Assembly (NCBI GenBank): GCA_963790585.1
Contig: CAWBOY010000003.1
Coordinates: 372,001 to 436,000, forward strand
Reading direction: 5' to 3'
Length of the DNA stretch: 64,000 bases
DNA from: CAWBOY01 sp963790585
GTDB taxonomy: Bacteria > Planctomycetota > Planctomycetia > Gemmatales > Gemmataceae
Shown here: one piece after another, positions 10,455 to 19,781 of the stretch
Layout: every line of letters begins with the position of its first letter
Numbering within the stretch: the first letter of the stretch is position 1
Notes under the pieces: generated by a model
The model's input: only the letters and a program-made list of their open reading frames with translations
Database searches by the model: none
What the model was told of the DNA's origin: nothing
Program-made: the position numbers and the translations under genes

Positions 10455-12152
10455 ATGATCGTCCAAGAACTCCGTCACATCCAGGAACGTTGCGGCTGGC
10501 TGCCACACGATGAATTGGTGGCGCTTGCCAAACGGATCGAGCAGCCGCTGCATCGCCTCCATGAAGTCGCCAGTTACTATCCGCTGTATCGTCTCAAGCC
10601 TCCACCTACCGTGGAAGTCCTTGTCTGCCGCGACATGGCCTGCCACTTGCGCGGCGCGGCGCGTTTGACCCAGAGCCTCCAGGCCTTCGCCCAGGAAATA
10701 GGCGGCAAAGAAGTCTGCGTCAAAGGCGTTTCGTGCCTGGGCCAGTGTGATCGGCCCGTCGCGGCGGTGGTGAATGATGTCGTGTTTCGCGGCCTGCCGG
10801 AGGCGGATCTGCGTGCGCGAATGCGGGCGGCGCTGGCTCATGAACCGCTGCCCCATGAACACCCGGGCCGGGAACCGGTGGGCTGGCAGATCGACGTCTA
10901 CGCCGGCAAGCCGACCTATGAAGTCTTACGTCGCTTCCTCGAAAACCGCGATGGCGAGGCCGTCCTCAAAGCGCTGGAAGTCTCCAAGCTGCGCGGCATG
11001 GGTGGCGCGGGCTTCCCCACGGCGGCGAAATGGTCGATGGTGCGCAAGGCGGTGGCCGAGAACAAATACGTCATTTGCAATGCCGATGAAAGTGAACCGG
11101 GCACGTTCAAGGACCGTGAACTTTTGCGGCGTGCGCCGCATTTGCTCATCGAAGCGATGGTTCTCGCCGCCCTCGTGGTCGGCGCGAGGCAGGGCTACAT
11201 TTATATTCGCCACGAATATCACGACGAATGCGAAGCGGTCGAAGAAGCTTTACGAAGCGCCCGCGAGTTGGGCGTCGTCGGGCCTAGCGTTCTCGGCTCT
11301 GGGGTGCCTTTTCATCTCGACATCTACGTCAGCCCGGGTGGTTACGTTCAAGGAGAGGAGAGCGCGCTTTTGGAGGCAATCGAGGATCGGCGCGGTGAGC
11401 CACGCAATAAGCCGCCATTTCCGGTCTTGAGTGGGCTTTATAACAAGCCGACCGTCATCAACAATGTCGAAACGCTCATGTGGATTCCGGGAATCGTCAT
11501 GAAGGGGGGCGAGTGGTATCGTGACGGCGGCACGCACGGTGCCACAGGCAGGCGGTTCGTGTCGATCAGCGGCGATGTCAATAAGCCGGGCGTCTATGAA
11601 GTGCCGTTTGGCCAAACGGTGCGGGAACTCGTCTACGACACGGCCGGCGGCATCAGCGGCGGCCAGACGCTCAAGGCGATCGCCCCGTCGGGGCCGTCCG
11701 GTGGCTTCCTTCCGGTTCGCATCAAGACGAGCCATCTACCGCCCAAATTTGTCCAGGAGAAACTGCCGACCGGAACTGAATTTGTGGACATGTTAGATGT
11801 CCCTCTCGACCCGGACACGGCGCGGGGCATGAATTTCATGCTCGGAGCGGCATTCGTCGTCTATGGCAGCCATGCTAACATGGTGGAACAGGCGCTCAAC
11901 TGTGTCCAGTTTTATCGCAACGAATCGTGCGGCAAATGCGTCCCGTGTCGCCTGGGCACTGAGAAGCTGGTCACGATACTGGAGCAACAAATTCTGGCCC
12001 GCGATTTCCCGCGCGGCGGTCTGACGATGGTAAGCGAGCTGTCGGATGCCATGTCCCTGGCTTCAATCTGTGGCCTTGGCCAAATCGCGGCCAATCCGAT
12101 GGCGTCGTTGATGAAGTTCTTTCCGGAGGAGCTGGAGGCGTATTTGCGGTGA
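10455..12152 (+). CDS. NuoE-NuoF fusion, NADH-oxidising flavoprotein subunit
   Basis: The 565-aa protein combines two complex I / HoxEF modules. Residues 1 to about 130 are a NuoE-like thioredoxin-fold [2Fe-2S] domain with CRDMAC and CLGQC. Residues 135-565 are NuoF: the glycine-rich NADH site KLRGMGGAGFPTAAKW, the FMN region NADESEPGTFKDRELL, and the [4Fe-4S] ligands ESCGKCVPCRLGTEK with a distal Cys in SICGLGQ. NADH oxidation through FMN and the iron-sulfur clusters is therefore well supported. The start ATG at 10455 was chosen because upstream residues come from the palindromic repeat. The next gene supplies a NuoG/HoxU-like partner. No hydrogenase or membrane Nuo subunits are nearby. Confidence 0.9.
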   Translation: MIVQELRHIQERCGWLPHDELVALAKRIEQPLHRLHEVASYYPLYRLKPPPTVEVLVCRDMACHLRGAARLTQSLQAFAQEIGGKEVCVKGVSCLGQCDRPVAAVVNDVVFRGLPEADLRARMRAALAHEPLPHEHPGREPVGWQIDVYAGKPTYEVLRRFLENRDGEAVLKALEVSKLRGMGGAGFPTAAKWSMVRKAVAENKYVICNADESEPGTFKDRELLRRAPHLLIEAMVLAALVVGARQGYIYIRHEYHDECEAVEEALRSARELGVVGPSVLGSGVPFHLDIYVSPGGYVQGEESALLEAIEDRRGEPRNKPPFPVLSGLYNKPTVINNVETLMWIPGIVMKGGEWYRDGGTHGATGRRFVSISGDVNKPGVYEVPFGQTVRELVYDTAGGISGGQTLKAIAPSGPSGGFLPVRIKTSHLPPKFVQEKLPTGTEFVDMLDVPLDPDTARGMNFMLGAAFVVYGSHANMVEQALNCVQFYRNESCGKCVPCRLGTEKLVTILEQQILARDFPRGGLTMVSELSDAMSLASICGLGQIAANPMASLMKFFPEELEAYLR

Positions 12153-12197
12153 TGACCGATTATCAATAATCGATCGTTTTTTCGCCCGAGATTCCTG

Positions 12198-14508
12198 ATG
12201 AGCAGCCTACCCATGATCAAACTTACGATCGACAACCAGGAGATCGAGGTTGCCCCGACCAAGATTGCTTACGATCCGCAATACAAGAAGCAGATCGAGA
12301 TTCCTACGACCATATACGACGCCGCTCAGGCGCTGTGCCAGCGCACGGGCGAGGTGAATCCGATTCCGGTGCTCTGTCATCGTGAGCATGTCAATCCGGT
12401 GGCCGTCTGCCGCGTTTGCGTCGTCGATGTCGTCGGCGGCCGTGTACTGACACCGGCCTGTCAGCGGGCGGTCGAGCCGGGGATGAAGGTTTTGACGGCC
12501 AAGACCAGCAAGCGGGTCGAGTCAGCGATCAAAGTGGTCACGGAATTGCTGCTCGCCGACCAGCCGGCGAACCCGGAGAAGCACGAAGGCAGCAACCCTA
12601 ACGAGTTGCTGCAATTGGCCAGCCGCCTCAAACTCGATCCCGAGCAGCCTCGGTTCCCGCGCCGCGGCCATGATCGCGGCCATGACGACTCCTCGCTCGT
12701 CATCGCGGTCGATCATAACGCTTGCATCCTGTGTGACCGCTGCGTTCGCGGCTGCAATGAGATCCGCAACAACCAGGTGCTCGGTCGAGCGGGTAAAGGA
12801 TACACCGCCACGATCGCCTTCGATCTCAACGAGCCGATGGGCGAATCGAGCTGTGTCGCGTGCGGCGAGTGTATGATCTCCTGTCCGACCGGCGCGCTGA
12901 CATTTCGGAAGCCGGTCAAAGCCCATCCGCTGCCCGATTTTCTCGGGACGGAAAAGGTCACGGCCGCGGCGTTGGCTCAATTGCCGCTTTTTGAGGGAGT
13001 GTCGGTCAAGTTTCTCGAGTGGAATGCCAATTCCGTGGTGCGACGGCGCTTTCGAGCGGGCGACGTCATTTGCAAAGAGGGCGAGTTCGGCTCGTCGGCG
13101 TTTTACATCGAGTCGGGCCGGGTCGATGTGCGCCTGCAATCGACGATCAAGCACACCAAGAGTCGCAAGTCGAAAGCCGATCGCGGCCATCAGGGTTTTT
13201 TTGGGCTGATCCAGCGCATCACGACAAATCTCGTTTCTCGCTCCGAAGACAGCCGCGATGAGGAGAGCCGAACCGGCTACATCCATATCGACGCTCCGGT
13301 TGCCTTGAAATACGGCAATCCCGTGGCGGAACTCCGGGCCGGCGACCTGTTCGGTGAAATGACATGCATGAACTCCTATCCGCGCTCAGCCACAGTGCGC
13401 GGTAGAAGATTGCAGCATGTTGGAGATTCAGAGCAACGTCCTCTACATTCTTCAGAGAAATAAAAAGTCTCGGGCCCTCCTTGAGGAAACCTATCGTCGG
13501 CGGTCGATCGATACGCATCTGCGCGGCGTCGATATTTTCGCGAGCTTGCTGCAAGATGAAAAGCAATTCGCCGACTTCGTGACCTACATGCGCGAGCGCG
13601 TGAAGCTGATCCGCGTGCCGCCCGGGCAGGTGATTTTTCGGCAGAATGATCCGGCGGACCATTTCTATCTCGTGCGCATCGGCTTCGTCAAAGTGTCGCA
13701 AAAGAGGGCCGGCGGCGAGCATGTACTGACCTACGTCGGCCCCGGCGGCTACATCGGCGAAATCGGCCTGATGAGTGACCTACCGGAAATGCGCGCGCTG
13801 GCCCCGGTGGGCGTCCGCGTCGCCACGTGTGCCGCGCTCGATCACGTCGATCTGGTGCAAATATCCGGCGAAGATTTTCGCGAGATCCTGGCGCGCTTCC
13901 CCGGGGTCAAGGGCCATCTCGTCCGCATCGCCCGTGAGCGCCTGGAGAAAAACGAGGCCGACCGCAAAAAAGTCGAGACGGAATCGCTTGGCGACTTTCT
14001 CAAGCAAGGGCTGATGAATGCTCAAAGTCTACTCGTGCTCGACCTCGAGCGCTGCACGCGCTGCGACGAATGCACCAAAGCCTGCGCCGATGCGCACGAC
14101 GGCGTCACGCGCTTGATCCGCGATGGCCTGCGTTACGACAAATTTCTCGTCGCCAGCTCGTGCCGTTCGTGCCTGGATCCCTACTGCATGGTCGGCTGCC
14201 CGGTAGGATCCATCCGCCGCCGCAACTCGCGCGAAATCATCATCGAGGACTGGTGCATCGGCTGTGGCAAATGCGCCGACAATTGCCCGTATGGCAACAT
14301 CAACATGCATCCGTTCAACGAAATGCGTGAGGATCCGAATCAGAAGGGTAAGAAAGTTCCCGTCGTCCAGATGAAGGCAACGACCTGCGACCTTTGCTCG
14401 GAACTCGACGGGCAGCCGAGCTGCGTTTATGCGTGCCCGCACGATGCGGCCTTTCGGTTTACGGGGCCGGAGTTCCGGAAGGTCGTGGGGGAGCAAAAGA
14501 ACGGGTAA
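12198..14508 (+). pseudogene. NuoG/HoxU-like ferredoxin fused to two cNMP-binding domains and a DmsB/NrfC-like ferredoxin, one frameshift
   Basis: Reading across a frameshift at about 13398-13403 gives one protein of about 770 aa. First comes a HoxU/NuoG-like part with [2Fe-2S] ligands (LCHREHVN, CRVC, ACQ) and two [4Fe-4S] motifs (CILCDRCVRGC and CVACGECMISC). The usual Cys-rich His-ligated cluster motif is replaced by a segment without Cys (HEGSNPNELLQLASRL). Then comes a CRP-type cNMP-binding domain with FGEMTCMNSYPRSATVR, keeping the Glu and Arg that bind the nucleotide, and a second such domain with GGYIGEIGLMSD. The C-terminus has four [4Fe-4S] motifs typical of DmsB/NrfC (CTRCDECTKAC, CRSCLDPYCMVGC, CIGCGKCADNC, CDLCSELDGQPSCVYAC). 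Removing one G restores the frame through the first cNMP domain. Confidence 0.8.
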
Positions 14509-14520
14509 CGATATTCTGTG

Positions 14521-14603
14521 TTCAGGAGCCGGGAGCGTCAGCGACCGGAGAAAATCTGAGCGAGTGTAATGCGCTCCGGTCGCTGACGCTCCCGACTCCT
14601 GAA
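14521..14603. repeat. Family B palindromic element
   Basis: Two 30-bp arms with one mismatch (14521-14550 and 14574-14603) built on GAGCCGGGAGCGTCAGCGAC surround an asymmetric 23-nt core. The element lies between the convergent ferredoxin fusion and cyclase genes, so it could act as a bidirectional terminator. Related copies occur at 16568 and 51831. Confidence 0.85.
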
Positions 14604-14611
14604 GACAGAAT

Positions 14612-16464
14612 TTATTTCCCCCCCAGATCCCACACCGGATGCCTTGGCGGCACGACTCCCGTCATTAGCGACTGCACCGAGCGATGCAGGAGAACGAGTG
14701 CCGGGCCGTCGTTGGGATGTCGAGCGCGCCAATTGCCCAGCAAACCTTCGGCGGCGTTGAAATCTCTGGCCTCGAATAGGGCCAATGCCTTTTCATAGCC
14801 AGCTTTGGCTTCGCGCCACTCCTCCGAATCGTCAGCGAGTTCAAAGATCTCAACCGGCTCGCCAATGTTTACCACGCGCGCGTGCCCTAGCCGGCGCGTG
14901 ACAAGCGATGGATCCAGCCGCTCTTGCGTCGCCTTGGTAATCAACAGTTGACTCTTGAAGTATTTGACCGCCCCTTGAACCCGGCTCGCCAGGTTGATCG
15001 AGTTCCCTAACGGCCCATATTTGAACTTGTGAGTCGAACCGGAGTTCCCCACCATCGCCTCGCCTGTGTTGATGCCGATGCTGACGTTGAAGGCCTCGCC
15101 GATCGTCGCCTGCCAGCGCGCGTTCAATTCAGGCACGCGTGCGATCATGCGCAGCGCGGCGCGGCAGCGCGGGTGGCGTGATCGGGCTGCTCTTCCGGCG
15201 CGCCCCACATCGCGAGTAGACCATCGCCAACATAATCGACCAGAACGCCTTGTTGCTCGCGCACGCATTCGGAAAGGATGTCGAGAACTCCATTGATCCA
15301 ATTGAATGTCGCGGCCGGGCCGAGGTTCTCGCTAATGCGGCTGAAGCTACAGATGTCGCAAAAGAGAACAGTGACCAACGCGTCGCGCGGCTTGAGCAAG
15401 TCTGGGTTCGCGGCCAGCTGCTTGGCCAACTCCGGCGTGAAAAATTGCTCGAATTGCACGCGCGCAGCGAGGGCAACTTTCTCCAGTTCGAGCCGAGCCA
15501 AACCGCCGGCCACGGCGCGGGCCAAGAGTTCGACGAGCATCGCCTCGACTTCGGTAATCGGATTGGTCAGAGCGTTGCCGCGACGCTCACCGTAAAGCGC
15601 TCCGATCACATTTCCTTGGCCATCTTGAATGGGCGCCGCCACGACGACTTCGATTCCTTGAATGCTTTCGTTCCGCGCCGACGACGGCATACCACGCCAC
15701 GACGTTTTCTTCTCATCGTGGACACGGCGCAGCACGCTGCGGCTCGGCTCCATGTTTTCGACTTCGAATCGTCCAGGCGCACATTGCAGTGCGACCGTCT
15801 CCCAATGGCCGTTCCGAAAGAGCAGCACGCGGCCATAATCAAGATTTGCAATCGTAGTGACCGCTTGGGCCGCCTTGAAGAAGAATTCGGTGGAATCAGG
15901 CACGCTCTCCGAGGCGCTTTGTAAAACGTCTGTCACGGAACGAAGCCAGGGCAAAAGTTCGTTTATGAGTAGCTTGGAATCGCCAGCGAACGGAAACTTG
16001 GCCAGGCGGCTCACTCCGGAGGTCGTGCTGCCGGGCGGAGACGTAGCAATCGCTAAACTTTGGAGCGGTCCATCGTCGGTGGCTTCCAGGACGCGCAGCG
16101 TTTTGTTGCCCAAGCAGATGCGCACCGGGACATCGACATCGTGCGCCAGTGTCGGCGGCACCGTGTAATTATGGTCCGGTAGAAATACCGGCTGCGTCGT
16201 ACTGAGGTTTCTTATTTGCAGCCGCTTGCCTGAGAGTAACTCAATCTGAATATGTTTGCGTGAAACGTCCTGCTCGTTGTGCGTCGCAATGACCATCCGA
16301 TGGCAGCCTTTGCCGAGTGCCTTGCGATAGTAGGGTTGCTGCTCATCCCGTTGCTGGCGACCGATTTCCACCCAACCCTGACACTCCGTGGCAAATAGAC
16401 TTTCACCTCCTGGACCGAGGACATGAATTTCCAGGGGGAGAGAAGACTTCTGGCTCTGCATCAC
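14612..16464 (-). pseudogene. FHA-GAF class III adenylate/guanylate cyclase, one frameshift
   Basis: Across one frameshift near 15160-15168 the gene encodes about 617 aa. Residues 1 to about 125 form an FHA phosphopeptide-binding domain (IGRQQ, then SRKHIQIEL, then LRNL-like strands). A GAF-like sensor follows (about 150-320, including SRSVLRRVHDEKKTSWRG). The class III cyclase catalytic domain has VTVLFCDICSFS (first metal Asp), VDYVGDGLLAMWG (second metal Asp) and, after the shift, GINTGEAMVGNSGS and KYGPLGNSINLASRVQ (transition-state Asn and Arg). One base appears to be missing on the coding strand. It converges with the two-cNMP-domain redox protein, its likely effector. Whether it makes cAMP or cGMP is not settled by reading. 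Confidence 0.82.
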
Positions 16465-16567
16465 GAAAATCCCAGCTCATAAGGCGCGGTAGGTATGCCG
16501 ACGCTTTGTCATCATCCTACGAATCGTACCAGCTGGGACAGAAACGTCAGCGCCCGTATAGTTGGTT

Positions 16568-16650
16568 TTCAAGAGCCGGGAGCGTGAGCGACCGGAACGC
16601 TTTACACGCGCACAGATTTTCTCCGGTCGCTGACGCTCCCGGCTCTTGAA
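16568..16650. repeat. Family B palindromic element, reversed orientation
   Basis: Arms 16568-16596 and 16622-16650 match the family B arms with one mismatch. The core between them is the reverse complement of the type seen at 14521, so the element has an orientation. It sits in the gap between the cyclase and the M16 peptidase gene. Confidence 0.85.
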
Positions 16651-16687
16651 GACAAAACCTTCGGGCTCCCGAAAGCGGAAAAGGACC

Positions 16688-19444
16688 TTACTTCTTGAAG
16701 TCGCCGGCGCGGATGATGACCATCTTTTTCGCGTCCAGGTACTTCTTAAAGACATCGCGCACTTCATCCGGGGTCAGCGCGTTAATGCGCTTTTCCAGAT
16801 CGCTTGAGTGCGCGAACGTTCTGCCAAGCTGCATGTTGCTTACGATCTGGCCAGCGATGGCGGCGTCGCCGGTACGGCCGACCTTTTGCGCTTCGACGTA
16901 GGCCTTTTGAGCGTCGCTCAGCTCCGTCGGCGTCGGGCCATGAGTGACGAATTCGGCCAACTCTTCGAGAAAGGCCTTCTCGACCTTGTCGATATTCACC
17001 GGGTTGGTAATCGCGTTGACGGTGAATGAGGCGGACGGATCGCGCGGCGAGGCGTTGAACGCCGACGTCACGCCATACGACAGGCCTTCTTTCTGGCGAA
17101 TGCGATTGCCCAGCCGTGAGGACAACGTGCCGCCGCCGAAGATGAGATTGCCCAGCCGCAGTGCGGCGTAATCGGCGTCGGTTTCTTTCATCGGGAAAAC
17201 CATGCCCGCAAGAAAGACGGCGTTGGCCTTATCCGGCGTGAGGATGTCTTCCTTCATGCCGTCCGGTTTGGTGACGGCGATACGATCGATGCGCTTGACC
17301 GGCACGTCGGACTTCCAACCCTTGAGGATCTCCTGAACCAACGGCAGCACTTCCTGCGGATCGAAGTCGCCGACAATGCCGAGTTCCCCGTTCGTGGCGC
17401 CGACCTGCTTGTTGTAAATGCCGATCACTTGATCGAGTGTGACGGCGTCGAGACGTTTGGCCGTCTCTTCTGCTGTCGGGACATAGCGAATATCCGAAGG
17501 CGGATACTGCGACAAAGCACGGGCCAGCTTGTTTTGGGCAAGCGCGGCCGGGTCGGTCATGGTTTGCGCCAGCCCAGCCTTAGAGCGTGTTTTCATCTGC
17601 TCGAACTCGACCTCCGGGAATGCCGGCTCGCGCAAAATCTCGCCAAGGAGCTTGATCGCCGCAGGCAGCGTGTCGCGCTTGGCCTCGATCGAAAAGGTGA
17701 GTTGGCCCGGAGTTCCAGCGCCGCCACCACCGCCACCACGACGACCGCCACCGGCGGGGCCGCCGCCCATCCCAGCCGAGATGCGAATGCCGAGCTTGTC
17801 CAGTTCCTCGCGCAGCGCCTGCCGGTCGTGCTTCTTCGTGCCGGCCATCATCAGGTTCGGCAACATGCCGGCGGCCGTCGTCAGCTCCTTGAGCGAATCC
17901 TCGTTGCCGTAGTGCAACGTGAGGACGAGCGATACCGTCTCACCGCGGTTCTTTTTCTGGAGCAAGCCGGTCTTGATTCCGCCGAGTTCGACGATCTTGG
18001 TGCGCGCGTCAAGATTGGCCGGCGTCGGGTCGAAGACCTCGCCGGCGCTAGCCACGCTGCCGCCTTTATAATCGTTGACGAGCGCTGCCAACGCAGGCGT
18101 TTCGGGAATCGCGAGCCGCTGTGGCTCCTTGACGGGAATGTAGATGCCGACGGTGCGGTTGTACTTTTGGAAGTAAGTTTTGGCGACGCGATTGACATCT
18201 TCCGCGGTTACTTTGGCGATCCGATCGCGCTGGATGAAGAGCAGCCGCCAATCGCCCAGGGCCGAAGCCGAGCTAAGCGCCTGCGACATCGCGGTGCTAT
18301 TGGATTGGCGCATCTCATCGGCGCGGGCCGAGCGAACCTTGGCTCGATCGACTTCCTCCGCCGTGAACGGCACCGCACCCAGGGTCTCAAGGGTCTTTAG
18401 CAGGGTATCGCGCACGACATCGAGCTTATCCGGTTCAGCCTGACATTGAGCGGTGAAAAGGCCTGGATCGTGCTCATTGCCCGCGCGAGCGTTGGCGCTC
18501 GTCGTTAATTTGGATTCGACGAGGGCTTTGTGCAATCGGCCATTGGGTGACTGCGAGATGATCCCCGCGAGCAGCGTCAATGGAGCCCAATCGGGATGGG
18601 CCGACGCGGGAATGTGATAGGCCACGCCCACGGAACCGACATTGCCGACGCGACGCAGAACGACCGTGCGCTCGCCATCCTGGGGCGGCTCTTCGGTGTA
18701 GGTGTCGGTCAGCTTGCGTGTCGGCTTGGGGATCGAGCCGAGATACTTCTGAACGAGGGCAACGGCCTTCGCCTCGTCGAATTTGCCGGCGATGATGAGA
18801 ACGCAATTATCGGGCTGATAGAACTTCTTGTAAAAAGCCTGCAAATTATCAATGGGCACTCGCTCGATGTCGCTGCGATTACCGATCGTGGATTTGCCAT
18901 AATTGTGCCAGGCGTAGGCCGCGGCATGAATTCGCTCGGACAACACGCCCTGCGGGCTATTCTCGCCGCGCTCGAATTCGTTGCGCACAACCGTCATTTC
19001 GGAGAGCAAATCTTCTCGTTTGATGAAGCTATTCACGAGCCGGTCGGATTCGAGATGAATGCCGAATTCGAGGTTTTCATCGGAGGCTGGCAGTGTCTCG
19101 AAATAGTTGGTGCGGTCGACGTTGGTCGTCCCGTTGTAGCTGTTGGTCCGATCGCTGATCGCTTTAGGGACGTTGCGGAACGTCGGCGTGCCTTTGAAGA
19201 CGAGATGCTCGAGCAGGTGAGCCATGCCGGCCTCGCCGTAGCCTTCATGCCGTGAACCGACCAGCACGGTCATGTTGACGGTGATCGTGGGCCGCGATGC
19301 CTCCGGAAACAAAAGGACGCGCGCCCCGTTGGCGAGGCGGTATTCCGTGACGCCTTCGACGGTAGCCACCTTCTTGGGCGCATCGTCGGCATGCACCGCC
19401 GAGACGCATAAGAAGAGTGCGAAAGATGCAATCGTGCGACGCAT
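16688..19444 (-). CDS. M16-family zinc metalloprotease (two-unit, secreted)
   Basis: The 918-aa protein has a signal peptide (MRRTIASFALFLCVSAVHA) and two M16 peptidase units. The N-terminal unit carries the inverted zinc motif HLLEH (about residues 75-79), with a downstream Glu in the NEFERGENSPQGVLSE region. The C-terminal unit (about 480-918) lacks that motif and is expected to close the peptide chamber. A glycine-rich linker (about residues 575-600) precedes it. The start at 19444 follows GAGGG; an upstream ATG at 19498 would bury the signal peptide. Family members degrade peptides in the periplasm. It stands alone on the minus strand. Confidence 0.9.
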   Translation of the reverse strand: MRRTIASFALFLCVSAVHADDAPKKVATVEGVTEYRLANGARVLLFPEASRPTITVNMTVLVGSRHEGYGEAGMAHLLEHLVFKGTPTFRNVPKAISDRTNSYNGTTNVDRTNYFETLPASDENLEFGIHLESDRLVNSFIKREDLLSEMTVVRNEFERGENSPQGVLSERIHAAAYAWHNYGKSTIGNRSDIERVPIDNLQAFYKKFYQPDNCVLIIAGKFDEAKAVALVQKYLGSIPKPTRKLTDTYTEEPPQDGERTVVLRRVGNVGSVGVAYHIPASAHPDWAPLTLLAGIISQSPNGRLHKALVESKLTTSANARAGNEHDPGLFTAQCQAEPDKLDVVRDTLLKTLETLGAVPFTAEEVDRAKVRSARADEMRQSNSTAMSQALSSASALGDWRLLFIQRDRIAKVTAEDVNRVAKTYFQKYNRTVGIYIPVKEPQRLAIPETPALAALVNDYKGGSVASAGEVFDPTPANLDARTKIVELGGIKTGLLQKKNRGETVSLVLTLHYGNEDSLKELTTAAGMLPNLMMAGTKKHDRQALREELDKLGIRISAGMGGGPAGGGRRGGGGGGAGTPGQLTFSIEAKRDTLPAAIKLLGEILREPAFPEVEFEQMKTRSKAGLAQTMTDPAALAQNKLARALSQYPPSDIRYVPTAEETAKRLDAVTLDQVIGIYNKQVGATNGELGIVGDFDPQEVLPLVQEILKGWKSDVPVKRIDRIAVTKPDGMKEDILTPDKANAVFLAGMVFPMKETDADYAALRLGNLIFGGGTLSSRLGNRIRQKEGLSYGVTSAFNASPRDPSASFTVNAITNPVNIDKVEKAFLEELAEFVTHGPTPTELSDAQKAYVEAQKVGRTGDAAIAGQIVSNMQLGRTFAHSSDLEKRINALTPDEVRDVFKKYLDAKKMVIIRAGDFKK

Positions 19445-19564
19445 GAGACCCTCAGACAAAAGAATGTAATGAGCGATCTCATTAAAAACTCTTAACAAGA
19501 TCGCTCAATTTCCTAGTGAGGTAATTTAGGAATTAGGGCACGAAGATCCTAGCGGCAGGCACAT

Positions 19565-19620
19565 GTGTGCCATGCTTTGGTACTCCAAAGCATGCTTTCG
19601 AGTACCAAAGCATGCCACAC
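19565..19620. repeat. Cruciform-forming inverted repeat
   Basis: GTGTGCCATGCTTTGGTACT and AGTACCAAAGCATGCCACAC (one mismatch as an inverted pair) flank an inner AAAGCATGCTTT palindrome. It lies between the divergent M16 and repeat-protein genes, in a 337-bp gap that otherwise shows only the presumed promoters. Confidence 0.8.
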
Positions 19621-19781
19621 GAAGCGCCAGACCGCGGTTGCATCGAAAACCGTTTTCGGGTTAAGCTATCGACCTGCAACCGTTATCGCTTCCCGGGCGG
19701 CTCTCCACGGATGTGGAGTCGGGTCGGGTAAAAATCGATTTGTCCCACCACATTGGACCCTCTCAAGGAAAGGGGCGGCCC

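Noticed and set aside
12522..13286. A 254-codon minus-strand frame
   Set aside because: Antisense to the ferredoxin/cNMP fusion; no domain, no ribosome site.
13398..13403. Programmed frameshift joining the two parts of the cNMP fusion
   Set aside because: No typical slippery heptamer or downstream structure; the many similar indels in the window make a sequence error or mutation more likely.
17429..18400. A 323-codon plus-strand frame inside the M16 gene
   Set aside because: It is antisense to a well-supported M16 peptidase and shows only Arg/Ala-rich shadow sequence.
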